DNA of 64,000 bases from Flavobacterium commune (GCF_001857965.1 NZ_CP017774.1:2728001-2792000), one strand, 5' to 3'. Counted from the stretch's first letter, positions 1 to 9,311 are shown. The notes: generated by a model not told the origin, from the letters alone. A program made the numbers and translations.

Positions 1-469
1 GAGCAATGATATTGGCAAATTGTTCTAACTCACCATTTTTAGCTACTAATTTTTCGTTCAATCTCTTTAATTCCTGATCGTAATCCCATATTTTCAAGAA
101 AGATTCTACTTTATTCCTCGTGATTTCAATGTTTAAGGGTTTGAATAGAAAATCAATTGCGCCTAATTCATAAGCTTTATTTATGTATTTTTCTTCGTTG
201 CTTATGGCGGTTACAAAAAGGGTTGGAATATTAGCCGTATTTGGATGCTGTTTTGTTATTTCTACAAATTCATAGCCGTCCATCTCGGGCATTTGAACAT
301 CGACCAAAATAAGCGAAATCTTTTCTTTCAAAAGTATTTGTAGTCCTTCGTTTCCCGAATTACAGCATATTATTTCTCTGTCTGGACTTTCCAGAATACT
401 TTTTAATGCAATTAGATTGGCAGGTTTATCGTCTATTAATAATAAGGTATGCTTTTTAACAGAATTCAT
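1..469 (-). CDS. response regulator receiver, probably fused to a histidine kinase (partial)
   Basis: Partial gene; the C-terminus lies beyond base 1. The ATG is the complement of 467-469 and about 156 codons are visible. Residues 1-120 form a CheY-like receiver: acidic pocket IDDK near the start, phospho-acceptor in LVDVQMPEMDG, then a conserved Thr in FVTA and a Lys in FKPL. After it comes a short coiled stretch ending in ELEQFANIIA, the usual lead-in to a HisKA dimerisation domain (normally followed by HDLKSPL), so a receiver-kinase fusion is inferred. The start overlaps the end of cheB by 14 bases, so it is probably translationally coupled as the last visible gene of the 5.9 kb-1 operon. 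A plain response regulator with a coiled-coil tail is the alternative. Confidence 0.85.
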   Translation of the reverse strand, partial: MNSVKKHTLLLIDDKPANLIALKSILESPDREIICCNSGNEGLQILLKEKISLILVDVQMPEMDGYEFVEITKQHPNTANIPTLFVTAISNEEKYINKAYELGAIDFLFKPLNIEITRNKVESFLKIWDYDQELKRLNEKLVAKNGELEQFANIIA

Positions 470-1019
470 TATTCAATGTATTTATGATGTTTGTGGTATT
501 TAATTCCTGATGTTGATTACAAATGTTTTTTGCTGCTTTTGGCATAATGGCAAATTCGGCTTCGTCACAATCCTGAATGATTGTTGTTCCGTTGTTTTGG
601 GCAATTATTTTTAAGCCATTTGCACCATCATGGTTAGATCCTGATAATAAGATGGCGCAACATTTCTCTTTTAATATGTTCGAAAATGACTCAAATGTCA
701 CATCAATTGAAGGGCGACTAAAATTGACTGTTTCTGATACATCCAGCGAAAAACAAAGATCTTCTTCTAAGAGTAAATGATAATCGGCTGGTGCTGTATA
801 AATAAATCCTTTTTCTATTTTTTCCTTGTCTTCAATTTCTTTGACCGAATAGTGCGTATTTCTTTGCAAAATATCCTCAAATGAAGAATTTGTATTTTTT
901 AACCGATGCAAAACAATAACAATAGGTACGTTGATGCTTTTGTCTAAATGATTTAAAATAGACAAAATGGCATCAAAAGCTCCCGCCGAACCACCTATTA
1001 CAATTAACTCCGGTTTCAT
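456..1019 (-). CDS. cheB: CheB-type protein-glutamate methylesterase, catalytic domain only
   Basis: 187 residues, matching the isolated CheB methylesterase domain with no N-terminal receiver. The catalytic triad is readable: Ser11 in GGSAGA, His38 in LHR and Asp131 in SGSNHDGANG. The family removes methyl groups from glutamates (or deamidates glutamines) in signalling helices of chemoreceptors. Without a receiver it cannot be switched by direct phosphorylation, so control would come from partners. It overlaps cheR by 4 bases upstream and the next receiver gene by 14 bases downstream. No chemoreceptor, CheA, CheW or flagellar gene is in the window, so a non-chemotactic role in tuning the neighbouring hybrid kinase is inferred. 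Confidence 0.9.
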   Translation of the reverse strand: MKPELIVIGGSAGAFDAILSILNHLDKSINVPIVIVLHRLKNTNSSFEDILQRNTHYSVKEIEDKEKIEKGFIYTAPADYHLLLEEDLCFSLDVSETVNFSRPSIDVTFESFSNILKEKCCAILLSGSNHDGANGLKIIAQNNGTTIIQDCDEAEFAIMPKAAKNICNQHQELNTTNIINTLNNEFC

Positions 1020-1828
1020 CTTATTTTTTGATAAATTTTTTCTTCGCGGTCAATTTCCTTAAAGTTTTCATATACTGAACTAAAACGCAAGGATTCTTTT
1101 TTTCCAATAGCCAGAAAACCATGAACAGGTAAACTTTCGTAAAAAAGCTCTAACGCTTTGTTTTGTAGATTGTTGTTGAAATAAATCAATACATTTCTAC
1201 AAAGTATCAACTGGCATTCTTTAAAAACACCATCGGCAACTAAATTATGATTAGAAAATAGAATATTTTGTTTCAATTCCGATTGTATCATCGAATGTTT
1301 TTCGTCAGAAACAAAATAGTTTTTTAAGGATTCTTTGCCTCCGCATTCGTAATAATTTTTAACATAATCTTTAAAATTGCTGTTATCGTAAATTCCTTTT
1401 CGGGAACGTTCTATGGCATTAGTACTGATGTCTGTAGCATAAATTCTGCTTTTAGCATACAGATTATTCTCTTTCAAAAGAATATTTAACGAATAAGTTT
1501 CTTCTCCAAAAGAACAGCCGGCACTCCAAATATTGATTTTAGGATAACTTTCTAAATACGGAAAAACTTTTTGCTGTAAGGATTTAAAAAAGCTGGGATC
1601 CCTGAAAAATTCACTCACATTAACCACAATTTCGTTAATGAAATCCTGAAAAATAGAGGGATTGTTGATGAGTTCAAATTTTAAGTCAACAGTATTTTTC
1701 ATGTTGTTGATAGCCATAAAACGATTTATTCTCCTAAGCATCGATGCTTTAGAGTAATCACTAAAGTCATAATCAAATTGTCTTTTTATTGTGTAGAGCA
1801 ATTCGTCTAATTCGTTTAAAGTTATCAT
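1016..1828 (-). CDS. cheR: CheR-type protein-glutamate O-methyltransferase
   Basis: 270 residues, normal for CheR. An N-terminal helical domain (about 1-75, with MLRRINRFM) precedes a Rossmann methyltransferase domain: VSEFFRDPSFF, then the SAM-binding motif IWSAGCSFGEETYS, the acidic IYATDIS strand, and FSNHNLV followed by LILCRNVLIYF. It would transfer methyl groups from S-adenosylmethionine to glutamates in coiled-coil signalling helices. The start codon overlaps the stop of the large hybrid kinase by 4 bases (ATGA type) and its end overlaps cheB by 4 bases, so kinase, CheR and CheB are expected to be made in linked amounts. Confidence 0.92.
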   Translation of the reverse strand: MITLNELDELLYTIKRQFDYDFSDYSKASMLRRINRFMAINNMKNTVDLKFELINNPSIFQDFINEIVVNVSEFFRDPSFFKSLQQKVFPYLESYPKINIWSAGCSFGEETYSLNILLKENNLYAKSRIYATDISTNAIERSRKGIYDNSNFKDYVKNYYECGGKESLKNYFVSDEKHSMIQSELKQNILFSNHNLVADGVFKECQLILCRNVLIYFNNNLQNKALELFYESLPVHGFLAIGKKESLRFSSVYENFKEIDREEKIYQKIR

Positions 1829-4800
1829 TTATAAATCCAAATGCTGATTAGTGAAATAAGTTTTTGAATATCAATAGGTTTTGACTGGTAATCTGATGCG
1901 CCGGCTTTTAAAATTTCGTCACGATCGCCTTTCATTGCTTTGGCAGTTAAGGCAATAATAGGCAGATTTTTCCATTTTGCATTTTCTCTGATTTTTTTAG
2001 TGGCTTCAAATCCGTCCATTTCAGGCATCATAATATCCATCAGAATAATATCAAAGCTTTGATGTTCTTCTAAGGCATTTAGGGCTTCAATTCCGTTAAA
2101 TGCAGTGGTTATTACCGCTCCTTTGCCGGTTAAAGCTGCTGATAGGGCATAAATATTTCGGATATCGTCATCTACAATCAGGATATTTTTGTTTTTTAAA
2201 ATTTCGCCTCCGGCTAAATTTGGAGCCGTTTTGTACTCGGTATTTTCGGTAGTTTCTATTTTGTTCAGGAATAATAAAATTTCATCTTTTAGTCTTTCGG
2301 TGGCATTATTAGTTTTGATTACAATGCTGTCCACACTTTTTTCAAGCTCTAGTTGTTCAACTTCCGATAATGATTTTCCGGTATTGATAATGATTTTGAT
2401 ATTCTTATTCTTAGAGATGCTTTTTAATTCAGAAATAGCTTTTACATTGTCAGAATCAGGTAAGCCTAAATCGATAATGGCACAATCGATGTCAACATTA
2501 GTAAGTATGTTTTCTGCTTCTAATCGGGAATAAGCCTGAATGCAAATGGTGTTTTTGTCATTGGCATGCAGCAATTGTTTTATCGAATAGTTTAATTTTT
2601 CGTCATCTTCTAAAATCAGTACTTTTTTAAACACTTTGTTGATTTCCTCATCGATAGAGAGAAAGGCATTTTTAAGTTTTTCGGGCGTAATAGGTTTTAC
2701 TAAGAAATCAAAAGCACCCATTTCTTTGGCTAATTTTTCTCGTTTCATCCCTGACATGACGTGTACCGGAATGTGTTTTAATTCGGTATCTTCTTTGAGC
2801 CATTTTAAAACCGTCCATCCGTCAATTCCGGGTAATTTCATATCCAGAATAATGGCTTTAGGATTGTACTTTTTAGCATATTGAAAACCGGTTTCACCTT
2901 GATGGGCAATAATGGCTTTAAATCCGTTATTGTGAGCTACCTGAAGTAATACCTCGGCAAATGATGGATCATCTTCGATAATTAAAACTGTTTTATCATC
3001 AAAATCGGCTAGGTTTCGATCATCATTTATGTTTGCCGAAAGATCCACAAATTCTTCATTTGCTTTTGGATATTCGGATTCTATTTGTTCTTCCTTCACA
3101 ACTACAGTTTCAGGAATTGCTGTAACAATTGGTTCGGTTTTAGCAATATTGCTATTTTCTTGATATTTTATTGGAATCAAAACCCCAAAAGTACTTCCAT
3201 TATTGAGTTGGCTGTCAAAAAATACCTCTCCGTTAAGTAATTGTGCTAATTGTTTAGAGATGGACAATCCTAAGCCTGTTCCACCATATTTTCTACTGGT
3301 TGAGCTATCGGCTTGCTGGAAACTCTGGAACAATTTTTTCTTGTTCTCTTCGGAAATTCCAATACCATTATCTTTGATTGCAATGAATAGCACTTCGTTT
3401 TTGTCTAATGATGCCAATTGAGGATTGCTGTAGTTCCAATTTTCTGCCGGACGGTCAAAAGTCATTGAAACTGTTCCTCCATCGGGAGTGAATTTCAAAG
3501 CATTTGATAGAAAGTTTTTAAGAATCTGTTCGATTTTGCCTACATCGCTGTAAATTTCTCGGGGACATTTTTCGGTAATTTTGGATTCAAAACGAATGTT
3601 CTTTTTCTGCATTTGTGTTTTGAATAGCCCTTCCATATCCGAGAAAATGCGTTCTGTGACGGTATTTTCGGGATAGATTTCTACTTTACCGGCTTCAATT
3701 TTTGAAATATCTAAAATATCATTAATTAAGTCTAGTAAATCTTTTCCGGAGGTGTTGATTACCGATAAGTTTTCTAATTGGGCATTAGTCAAATTGCCCG
3801 ATGTATTGTCTTTTAAAATATCCGAAAGAATTAAAATACTGTTCAAAGGCGTTCTTAATTCGTGTGACATATTGGCTAAAAACTCCGATTTGTATTTGCT
3901 GGCCTGAGCAATTTCTTCTGATTTTATATTGAGTTCTTCCTGAGCAATAATGAGGTCGCTGTTTTTCTTCTCAATTTCGTAGTTTTTAGTTTCCAGTTCG
4001 CGGCTTTTTTCTTCAAGATAGGCATTGGTTTGTTCTAATTCTGCGGCTTGACTTTTTAGTTCTTCTTCCGATTGTTGCAGTAGCAAACTGTGTTTGTTAA
4101 GTTCTTCGTTGTTTTGTCTTAGTTCTTCTTCCTGTACTTGTAAAATATTGTTTTTGCGATTGATTTCTTCGATTGAAATTTTTAATTCTTCATTTCTGAT
4201 AAAAACAGCCGTTGCATTGCCTAAGGAGTTTTTTAAGCTGTTTAATAGTTTTTGATCTGTATCGGTAAAGTTGTTCAAAGAGCCAATTTCGATAACACCT
4301 ATAATTGTATTTTTATAAGCAATAGGAGTGATTAAAACATTGTAAATGGCTGCTTTTCCTAATGAAGAAGTAAGGAAGGAGTATTCTTTGCTTAGATTGT
4401 TCAGGCATTTTTGTTCGTTATTTTTGACAGCTTCGCCAATTAACCCTTCTCCAAAAGCAATCGTTTTTGGACTATTATCATCGTCAGCATAACTGCCAAT
4501 TTTTATTAGATTGTCTTTGTTGTCAATGTAATCGGTGGTGTAAAAAGTAGCCTGACACGCATTGGTTTGCTGGCTTAGAATTTTACTGATATTGGTACCA
4601 AAATCATTTATTTTTTTAGAAGTTATAATAACGTTGTTTATTTCGCTAATGTTTTTTTCCAGTAAGCTATTGGCTTCTGCCTGATCTTTTAGTCGTTTTA
4701 ATTCTAAAGACATGGTGTTTAATGACTGGTTCAAAGTGTCAGATTCACTTCTAACTTTAATCGTGTCGCCCAGATTTCCGGAGCTGATTTTTGTAGCTAA

Positions 4801-5895
4801 ATCAATTTGTTCTTTAATTGCAGAAGTTAGTTTTTTTATAGATTCTCTAATGGAATCTAATTCGATGTTTCCCGTAAGTTTATGTTCAAATTCAGTATAT
4901 CCAATAGCAATTTTACTGATTTTAAAAGCAATTGTATTGAGTGAATTTGAAGTATTCTGAATTAATTTAAAGACTAAAATTCCGGTTATTAACAGCAGTA
5001 ATGAAAATGATGCTAATGCAAGAATAGTATTTAAAACCGTTGTATTTTTTTCTTGCTGAGTAGCCTGAATAATGTAATTGAGTTTTTTAATTTTTAAGGC
5101 GTTGAGTTTGTTGTTTACAGCAGTTGATTGCTCCCACCATATTTCGGGAGTAATTTTAGAATTGTTGTTAAGTACCGCTTCGGCTGTAGTTAAAAAAGAT
5201 TGAAATTCGGCTGATTTTTTTAATTGAATAATGGCATCATTGATATGAAGTTCGTTGTAGTTTTCTAATTTAAAATCGGCATTTTTATTTTGATTTTTTA
5301 TGTTTTCAAAATAAGCATATAAATTAGACTGCATTGTTTTGTCAGTCAATTTAATAAAAACGACCGCTCTGATTAAGTTTGCAGCCGATTTAGAATCGAT
5401 ATAAGATTTAAAATTATTTGCCAGTTTGGTTAGATTGGCATTGTTTGAATTGACAATTTCCCGGTCAATTAAATTGTTTAGAATATTGTTTAAAGAGGAA
5501 TATTCCTCAAAGTTGGTTAATGTTGAAGCATTATCCTCAGCATCAAAATGAATGCGATTGATGATTTTTTGAGCTTCATCAATATTTTTTAGAACAACGC
5601 TATCGGTAGTATTTATTTTAGAAAACCATTCCAGTGTTTTTGTTCTATTGAGTTTTAATTCCGCTTTTTTATTGGGATTAAACTTTGAATATTCACTTAA
5701 TGTTCTTTCGTTATTAATTAGCATTATACCTTCAGAAAAAGTAGCGATATTCTCAATTCGTTCGCTGCTGTTCTCAATTCTGAGATGCTTTTGGTAGGTA
5801 TTATTAATATTGGTAATTGTAAAATACAGTAATCCGGTAACTGGTATTAAGAGAATTAATATTAATTGTGTTTTGAAGGATAAATTTTTCCACAT
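1825..5895 (-). CDS. large membrane hybrid histidine kinase with GAF, long coiled coil and three receivers
   Basis: 1356 residues. Order: membrane helix (about 10-28), helical extracytoplasmic sensor (about 29-285, resembling nitrate/nitrite-sensor or 4-helix-bundle types), second membrane helix (about 287-310), HAMP-like region (311-400), GAF (about 420-565), an E/Q-rich coiled coil (570-668), HisKA with His678 in MSHELRTP, HATPase (N-box NALKFTP, then DNGIGI and GTGLGL, about 780-910), and three receivers with acceptors Asp1018, Asp1142 and Asp1287. The middle receiver is divergent (IDLGLPDSD, and KT in place of the usual KP). First gene of the cheR-cheB operon. The coiled coil is a plausible methylation target. 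No exact -7 box was found upstream. Confidence 0.93.
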   Translation of the reverse strand: MWKNLSFKTQLILILLIPVTGLLYFTITNINNTYQKHLRIENSSERIENIATFSEGIMLINNERTLSEYSKFNPNKKAELKLNRTKTLEWFSKINTTDSVVLKNIDEAQKIINRIHFDAEDNASTLTNFEEYSSLNNILNNLIDREIVNSNNANLTKLANNFKSYIDSKSAANLIRAVVFIKLTDKTMQSNLYAYFENIKNQNKNADFKLENYNELHINDAIIQLKKSAEFQSFLTTAEAVLNNNSKITPEIWWEQSTAVNNKLNALKIKKLNYIIQATQQEKNTTVLNTILALASFSLLLLITGILVFKLIQNTSNSLNTIAFKISKIAIGYTEFEHKLTGNIELDSIRESIKKLTSAIKEQIDLATKISSGNLGDTIKVRSESDTLNQSLNTMSLELKRLKDQAEANSLLEKNISEINNVIITSKKINDFGTNISKILSQQTNACQATFYTTDYIDNKDNLIKIGSYADDDNSPKTIAFGEGLIGEAVKNNEQKCLNNLSKEYSFLTSSLGKAAIYNVLITPIAYKNTIIGVIEIGSLNNFTDTDQKLLNSLKNSLGNATAVFIRNEELKISIEEINRKNNILQVQEEELRQNNEELNKHSLLLQQSEEELKSQAAELEQTNAYLEEKSRELETKNYEIEKKNSDLIIAQEELNIKSEEIAQASKYKSEFLANMSHELRTPLNSILILSDILKDNTSGNLTNAQLENLSVINTSGKDLLDLINDILDISKIEAGKVEIYPENTVTERIFSDMEGLFKTQMQKKNIRFESKITEKCPREIYSDVGKIEQILKNFLSNALKFTPDGGTVSMTFDRPAENWNYSNPQLASLDKNEVLFIAIKDNGIGISEENKKKLFQSFQQADSSTSRKYGGTGLGLSISKQLAQLLNGEVFFDSQLNNGSTFGVLIPIKYQENSNIAKTEPIVTAIPETVVVKEEQIESEYPKANEEFVDLSANINDDRNLADFDDKTVLIIEDDPSFAEVLLQVAHNNGFKAIIAHQGETGFQYAKKYNPKAIILDMKLPGIDGWTVLKWLKEDTELKHIPVHVMSGMKREKLAKEMGAFDFLVKPITPEKLKNAFLSIDEEINKVFKKVLILEDDEKLNYSIKQLLHANDKNTICIQAYSRLEAENILTNVDIDCAIIDLGLPDSDNVKAISELKSISKNKNIKIIINTGKSLSEVEQLELEKSVDSIVIKTNNATERLKDEILLFLNKIETTENTEYKTAPNLAGGEILKNKNILIVDDDIRNIYALSAALTGKGAVITTAFNGIEALNALEEHQSFDIILMDIMMPEMDGFEATKKIRENAKWKNLPIIALTAKAMKGDRDEILKAGASDYQSKPIDIQKLISLISIWIYK

Positions 5896-5995
5896 AGCAA
5901 TTAGTAGGTTAGATAGCTAAGATATTTATTTTTTTTGTGACATTTTATTTTTTGAGATTAAAATGAGCAGCTAGCATTCGATTTGTTAAAAAAAC

Positions 5996-6032
5996 AAAAA
6001 AGCATTTCAGTTATTAGTTGAAATGCTTTTTT
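5996..6032 (-). terminator. rho-independent terminator of the DUF4369 lipoprotein gene
   Basis: A 14-bp inverted repeat (AAAAAAGCATTTCA and TGAAATGCTTTTTT) around a 9-10 base loop, directly downstream of the minus-strand gene ending at 6057. It reads into a T-run on the minus strand. Confidence 0.85.
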
Positions 6033-6056
6033 AGAATTGGAATTATTCCGATTTTC

Positions 6057-6767
6057 TTAATTAGCTTTTTTTATATTAGCCACATATTCGGTTAGTTTTT
6101 TACCGTATAAAGATTGGGCTACCTTAGGCGACATAGCGTTTTTAATAGTATCTAAATATTTAACGTTAATATCATAGACTTCGGCCAGAGCAATGTAAGG
6201 AGCTATTTCGTAATCTTTATTGTTCATTGCAAAATTAACAGCAAACAAGTATTTGCGTTTTAGATTTAAGTCTTGCAACTTAGTCAGACTGTCAATAGCT
6301 TTAAGATCTTTTCTTTTAATGGCTTTGAATTTCTTTTCAATAAGCTCTAAGTTTTCATCCTTATATCTAGAAGTGGTTTTTTTATAATCTTCGTACAAAT
6401 CCTGATTTTTTGAACCTGTAATTTTAGCTCCAGACAGGAAAGCATCTAAATTAGTTTCGATGTTGATAATTCCCGGTTCAGCAAAAAACATCAAATTGTT
6501 GTCTAAGGAATTGCTAACTCCACGATCTAAAAACAAATACAACATTTCAGGCGATTTCAAGTCAAGATTACTTTCAAAATGAGAGTTTCCGTCAATTTTA
6601 ATGGTGTCGATGGCAACTAAGGCGGTGTCAACAAATTTTTGTATGTATAAAGTTCCTTCTTTTAGTCCTTTTACATTTCCAGTGATGTTTAGATTTCCTT
6701 TAAGTTCTTTTTTGTTACAAGAAACAATAAGGATTAGGGCAATTAATGCGAGAATTGGTTTTTTCAT
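6057..6767 (-). CDS. DUF4369-containing lipoprotein
   Basis: The ATG at 6767 is chosen because MKKPILALIALILIVSC is a clean lipoprotein signal with Cys17; an in-frame ATG 21 bases upstream only adds a polar extension. The mature part begins with a beta-rich DUF4369 domain (LNITGNVKGLKEGTLYIQK, then IDTIKIDG), which in Bacteroidota usually precedes a thioredoxin or AhpC-type domain. Here a charged alpha-helical tail (about 130-236) follows and no CxxC is present, so the redox half is missing. Function unknown; probably a membrane-anchored protein of the periplasm or outer membrane. It is followed by a strong terminator and looks monocistronic. Confidence 0.8.
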   Translation of the reverse strand: MKKPILALIALILIVSCNKKELKGNLNITGNVKGLKEGTLYIQKFVDTALVAIDTIKIDGNSHFESNLDLKSPEMLYLFLDRGVSNSLDNNLMFFAEPGIINIETNLDAFLSGAKITGSKNQDLYEDYKKTTSRYKDENLELIEKKFKAIKRKDLKAIDSLTKLQDLNLKRKYLFAVNFAMNNKDYEIAPYIALAEVYDINVKYLDTIKNAMSPKVAQSLYGKKLTEYVANIKKAN

Positions 6768-6849
6768 TGATGAATAGATTTTGTGCAAAATAAAGAAAAT
6801 TGTTGAACAAATTAATGAGCGATTCTTTATTTGCGTTTTGATTTTTAGA

Positions 6850-8706
6850 TTATGCTTTTAGCCAGGCTTCTTTTAATTGTTTTTTAGAATCATCTGCAAC
6901 GTTTATTTTTTCTTTGTCTTCATGAGGTAGTTTTACGGTTCCTTTTAGTAATTCTTCTTTGCCGTTGCGTCTTATTTTTAGAGTGATTTCTTCGTTTTCT
7001 TTCCATTTGTCACTTTGATTAATCATGTCGTAAATGTTGTCATACGAATAGGCTACGTTGTTGATTTCTAAAATAACATCATCTCCTTTTAATCCCAGAT
7101 GCGTGAAAAATACATTCAAATCCATATTGGGTACAACACTAATTTCATTATTATTAGGATTTACCATTACATAAGGTGTCTGACCTTTAAGGAAAACGGC
7201 TGCCGGTTCCTGTACAATTGATTTTGCCAGTCCTACTTTGGCTAAATAAACTTCGTACGGAATAGGTGTTGGTCCTGCAACATAAGTCTTTAAAAAATCG
7301 CCTACCTCAGGATATGTCAAAGCCGTAATTTTGTCAAAAAGTTCAGCATCATTAAATGGTTTACTTACTCCGTATTCATTAGATAATTTTTGCATTAAAT
7401 CCAGAATTCCTCTCTGTCCGTTGCTTTTTTCTCTGATAATAATATCGATACACATTCCTATCAAAGCCCCTTTTTGATACACATTCAGGTATTGGTCTTT
7501 GTAGGGTTGTTTCAATACATTAGTACTCATTTCGGTAAAAGGCATGGTGTCATTCAGAGTTTTGGCTTCTTCGATTTTTTCGGCAATTCTATTGTAGAAA
7601 TCTTCTTCTGAAATCAAGCCCTGATTGATTTGGAACAAATTGGCAAAATATTCGGTAACTCCCTCATACATCCATAAATGTTGGGACATTTTTGGTGCAT
7701 TGTAATCAAAAAAATGGATTTCTTTCGAATGAATGGTTAATGGCGTTACAATGTGGAAAAATTCGTGCGAAACCACATCCATCATCGATTTTACTAATTC
7801 TTCTTTTTCCATCATTTCAGGCAATACCACCGTTGTTGCAGTAGGATGTTCAAGAGCACCAAAACCACGGGCATCATCCGGTTTTAAACTCGATAGATAC
7901 AAAAGAACGGTATATTTTTTGGTAGCATTAATTTTTCCTAAAAAATGTTTTTGAGCCGTCATCATGGTTTTCATCTCAGCGGTAATGCTTTCGGCTGTAT
8001 ATTTTGCTGTAGGCGAGTAAACACAAATTTGAATGTCCATACCGTCCACATTAAATGTGGTGTAATCCGGTTTAGCATACATGATAGGATTTTCTACTAA
8101 TTCGGCATAGCGTGAGGTAATAAAAACATCTTTTGTAGTGCTACTGTCTTTATCAATCATGGATGTGCTTCCCCATAAATTTGCAGGATGACTTACCGAA
8201 ATTTCGTAAGGAGTAGTCATAAAATTGTCAAAATAGCCCACAAAGCAATGGGTGTTAATCATAAAATTTTCGCCTGCATTAATATTAGATCCGGCTGGCG
8301 AAAAAACATCGTCTTGTCCAAAACCTGTTCCTTTTTCACTATCAAAAGTATCGTTAACCAGATACGTAATTTTGCTCAAAGTTTTCGCTTTACTGATTGT
8401 CCATGAATTTTCGTCTGCTTTTTTAACAGTTAACAAATTTCCTTTTTTATCAAAAGCTTTCAAATTTTCGATGTATTTCCCATAATTGTCTTCAGAGTAA
8501 GTTCCCGGAACTGTTTTAGGGATGCGATAGGTTATTTCGTCACTATTGCTTTTTGGAGCATTTACGGTTACTAAAACCTGGTCGTTTGTAACCTCATTCA
8601 AATTGATACCCACCTGAATAATTGCCCCTTTAGTAGTTTGTGCTTGGAGCGTTTGATAATTTAAAAATAGTGAGGCAATGGCGAGAACAAAAAAAGTTTT
8701 TTTCAT
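6850..8706 (-). CDS. M61 family metallopeptidase with PDZ domain
   Basis: 618 residues from the ATG at 8706, which gives the signal peptide MKKTFFVLAIASLFLNYQTLQAQ; the upstream ATG at 8730 adds eight residues before it and is less likely. M61 (glycyl aminopeptidase-like) features: N-terminal beta domain, zinc motif HEFFH at 314-318 and a downstream Glu in MYEGVTEYF (Glu348 is the likely third ligand). A PDZ domain follows at about 500-600 (GLKGDDVILEINN). Predicted secreted or periplasmic zinc peptidase trimming N-terminal residues. It lies on the same strand as the DUF4369 gene, 82 bases upstream of it. Substrate is not evident. Confidence 0.9.
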   Translation of the reverse strand: MKKTFFVLAIASLFLNYQTLQAQTTKGAIIQVGINLNEVTNDQVLVTVNAPKSNSDEITYRIPKTVPGTYSEDNYGKYIENLKAFDKKGNLLTVKKADENSWTISKAKTLSKITYLVNDTFDSEKGTGFGQDDVFSPAGSNINAGENFMINTHCFVGYFDNFMTTPYEISVSHPANLWGSTSMIDKDSSTTKDVFITSRYAELVENPIMYAKPDYTTFNVDGMDIQICVYSPTAKYTAESITAEMKTMMTAQKHFLGKINATKKYTVLLYLSSLKPDDARGFGALEHPTATTVVLPEMMEKEELVKSMMDVVSHEFFHIVTPLTIHSKEIHFFDYNAPKMSQHLWMYEGVTEYFANLFQINQGLISEEDFYNRIAEKIEEAKTLNDTMPFTEMSTNVLKQPYKDQYLNVYQKGALIGMCIDIIIREKSNGQRGILDLMQKLSNEYGVSKPFNDAELFDKITALTYPEVGDFLKTYVAGPTPIPYEVYLAKVGLAKSIVQEPAAVFLKGQTPYVMVNPNNNEISVVPNMDLNVFFTHLGLKGDDVILEINNVAYSYDNIYDMINQSDKWKENEEITLKIRRNGKEELLKGTVKLPHEDKEKINVADDSKKQLKEAWLKA

Positions 8707-8774
8707 GTTTAATGGGATGTTTGGGTGCAATAGTTTTTAATGCTGTAATGATTTTACAACTTATGAAAATTAAA

Positions 8775-8802
8775 AAAAGCACTTCGGGTTGAGAGTGCTT
8801 TT
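8775..8802 (-). terminator. terminator downstream of the DUF2805 gene
   Basis: Perfect 9-bp arms AAAAGCACT and AGTGCTTTT separated by 10 bases. On the minus strand the stem runs into a T-tract, just past the stop of the gene ending at 8811. Confidence 0.8.
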
Positions 8803-8810
8803 ACGATAGG

Positions 8811-9089
8811 TTAATCTAATTTATTTTTGATATAATATTTTCCATCTAAATCGTCGTCAAAATCATCAATTTTAAGCGGCTTAGGTTTCGGTTTAGTAGC
8901 CGTAGCTTTCTTTTTCCACATCTCAAATTTTTCCAGAGGCATTTTTTTCTTCATGATTTCCAGAACTTCTTTTTCAGCCAATCCAAATTCTTTTTTTATT
9001 ATTTCAAAAGGATTCTTTTCCTCTAAGGCCAATGTAACAAGTTTTTCAGTTTGTTCCCAAGTCAGTTCTTTACGGTTACTCTTTTTCAT
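8811..9089 (-). CDS. DUF2805 / TIGR03643 family small protein
   Basis: 92 residues, about 85-95 being usual for the family. The helical N-terminal half (LTWEQTEKLVTLALEEKNPFEI followed by FGLAEKEVLEIMKKKM) looks like a helix-turn-helix-like fold, and a Lys/Pro linker leads to an acidic end (DDFDDDLDGKYYIKNKLD). The family is common in Bacteroidota and marine bacteria and has no established function; DNA binding is only a guess from the fold-like pattern. It has its own terminator. Confidence 0.8.
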   Translation of the reverse strand: MKKSNRKELTWEQTEKLVTLALEEKNPFEIIKKEFGLAEKEVLEIMKKKMPLEKFEMWKKKATATKPKPKPLKIDDFDDDLDGKYYIKNKLD

Positions 9090-9217
9090 CAGGTGAAAAT
9101 TTATTCTAAATAGTTTTTTAAATTAAAAAATGATATTGTAATAGATTCCAATATTAATAAAAAAAATAATTACTTCAATTCAAAAGTCAGTTTTTTTTGT
9201 GTGATTATTTACTTTTT

Positions 9218-9298
9218 ATGAAATTCTCTTTAGCTACGACTCCTGCTGTTTTTTTAGCTGTTTTTGCGTTCTTTTTTCAGCTGTTTTTAGCGTATTAA
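9218..9298 (+). CDS. possible 26-residue hydrophobic peptide
   Basis: Short reading frame from ATG 9218 to TAA 9296-9298. It begins MKFSLATTPAVF and continues with an almost uninterrupted hydrophobic stretch (many Phe, Leu, Ala, Val) ending QLFLAY, enough for one membrane helix. It occupies a gap of about 220 bases between two minus-strand genes and is in the opposite direction to both. No exact TAnnTTTG box was found upstream. It could be a small membrane protein, a type I toxin-like peptide or chance in a T-rich region. Confidence 0.25.
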   Translation: MKFSLATTPAVFLAVFAFFFQLFLAY

Positions 9299-9311
9299 AA
9301 AACAATTCCAA

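Noticed and set aside
577..780. 67-codon plus-strand frame inside cheB
   Set aside because: Lies entirely opposite a catalytic-domain coding region with intact motifs.
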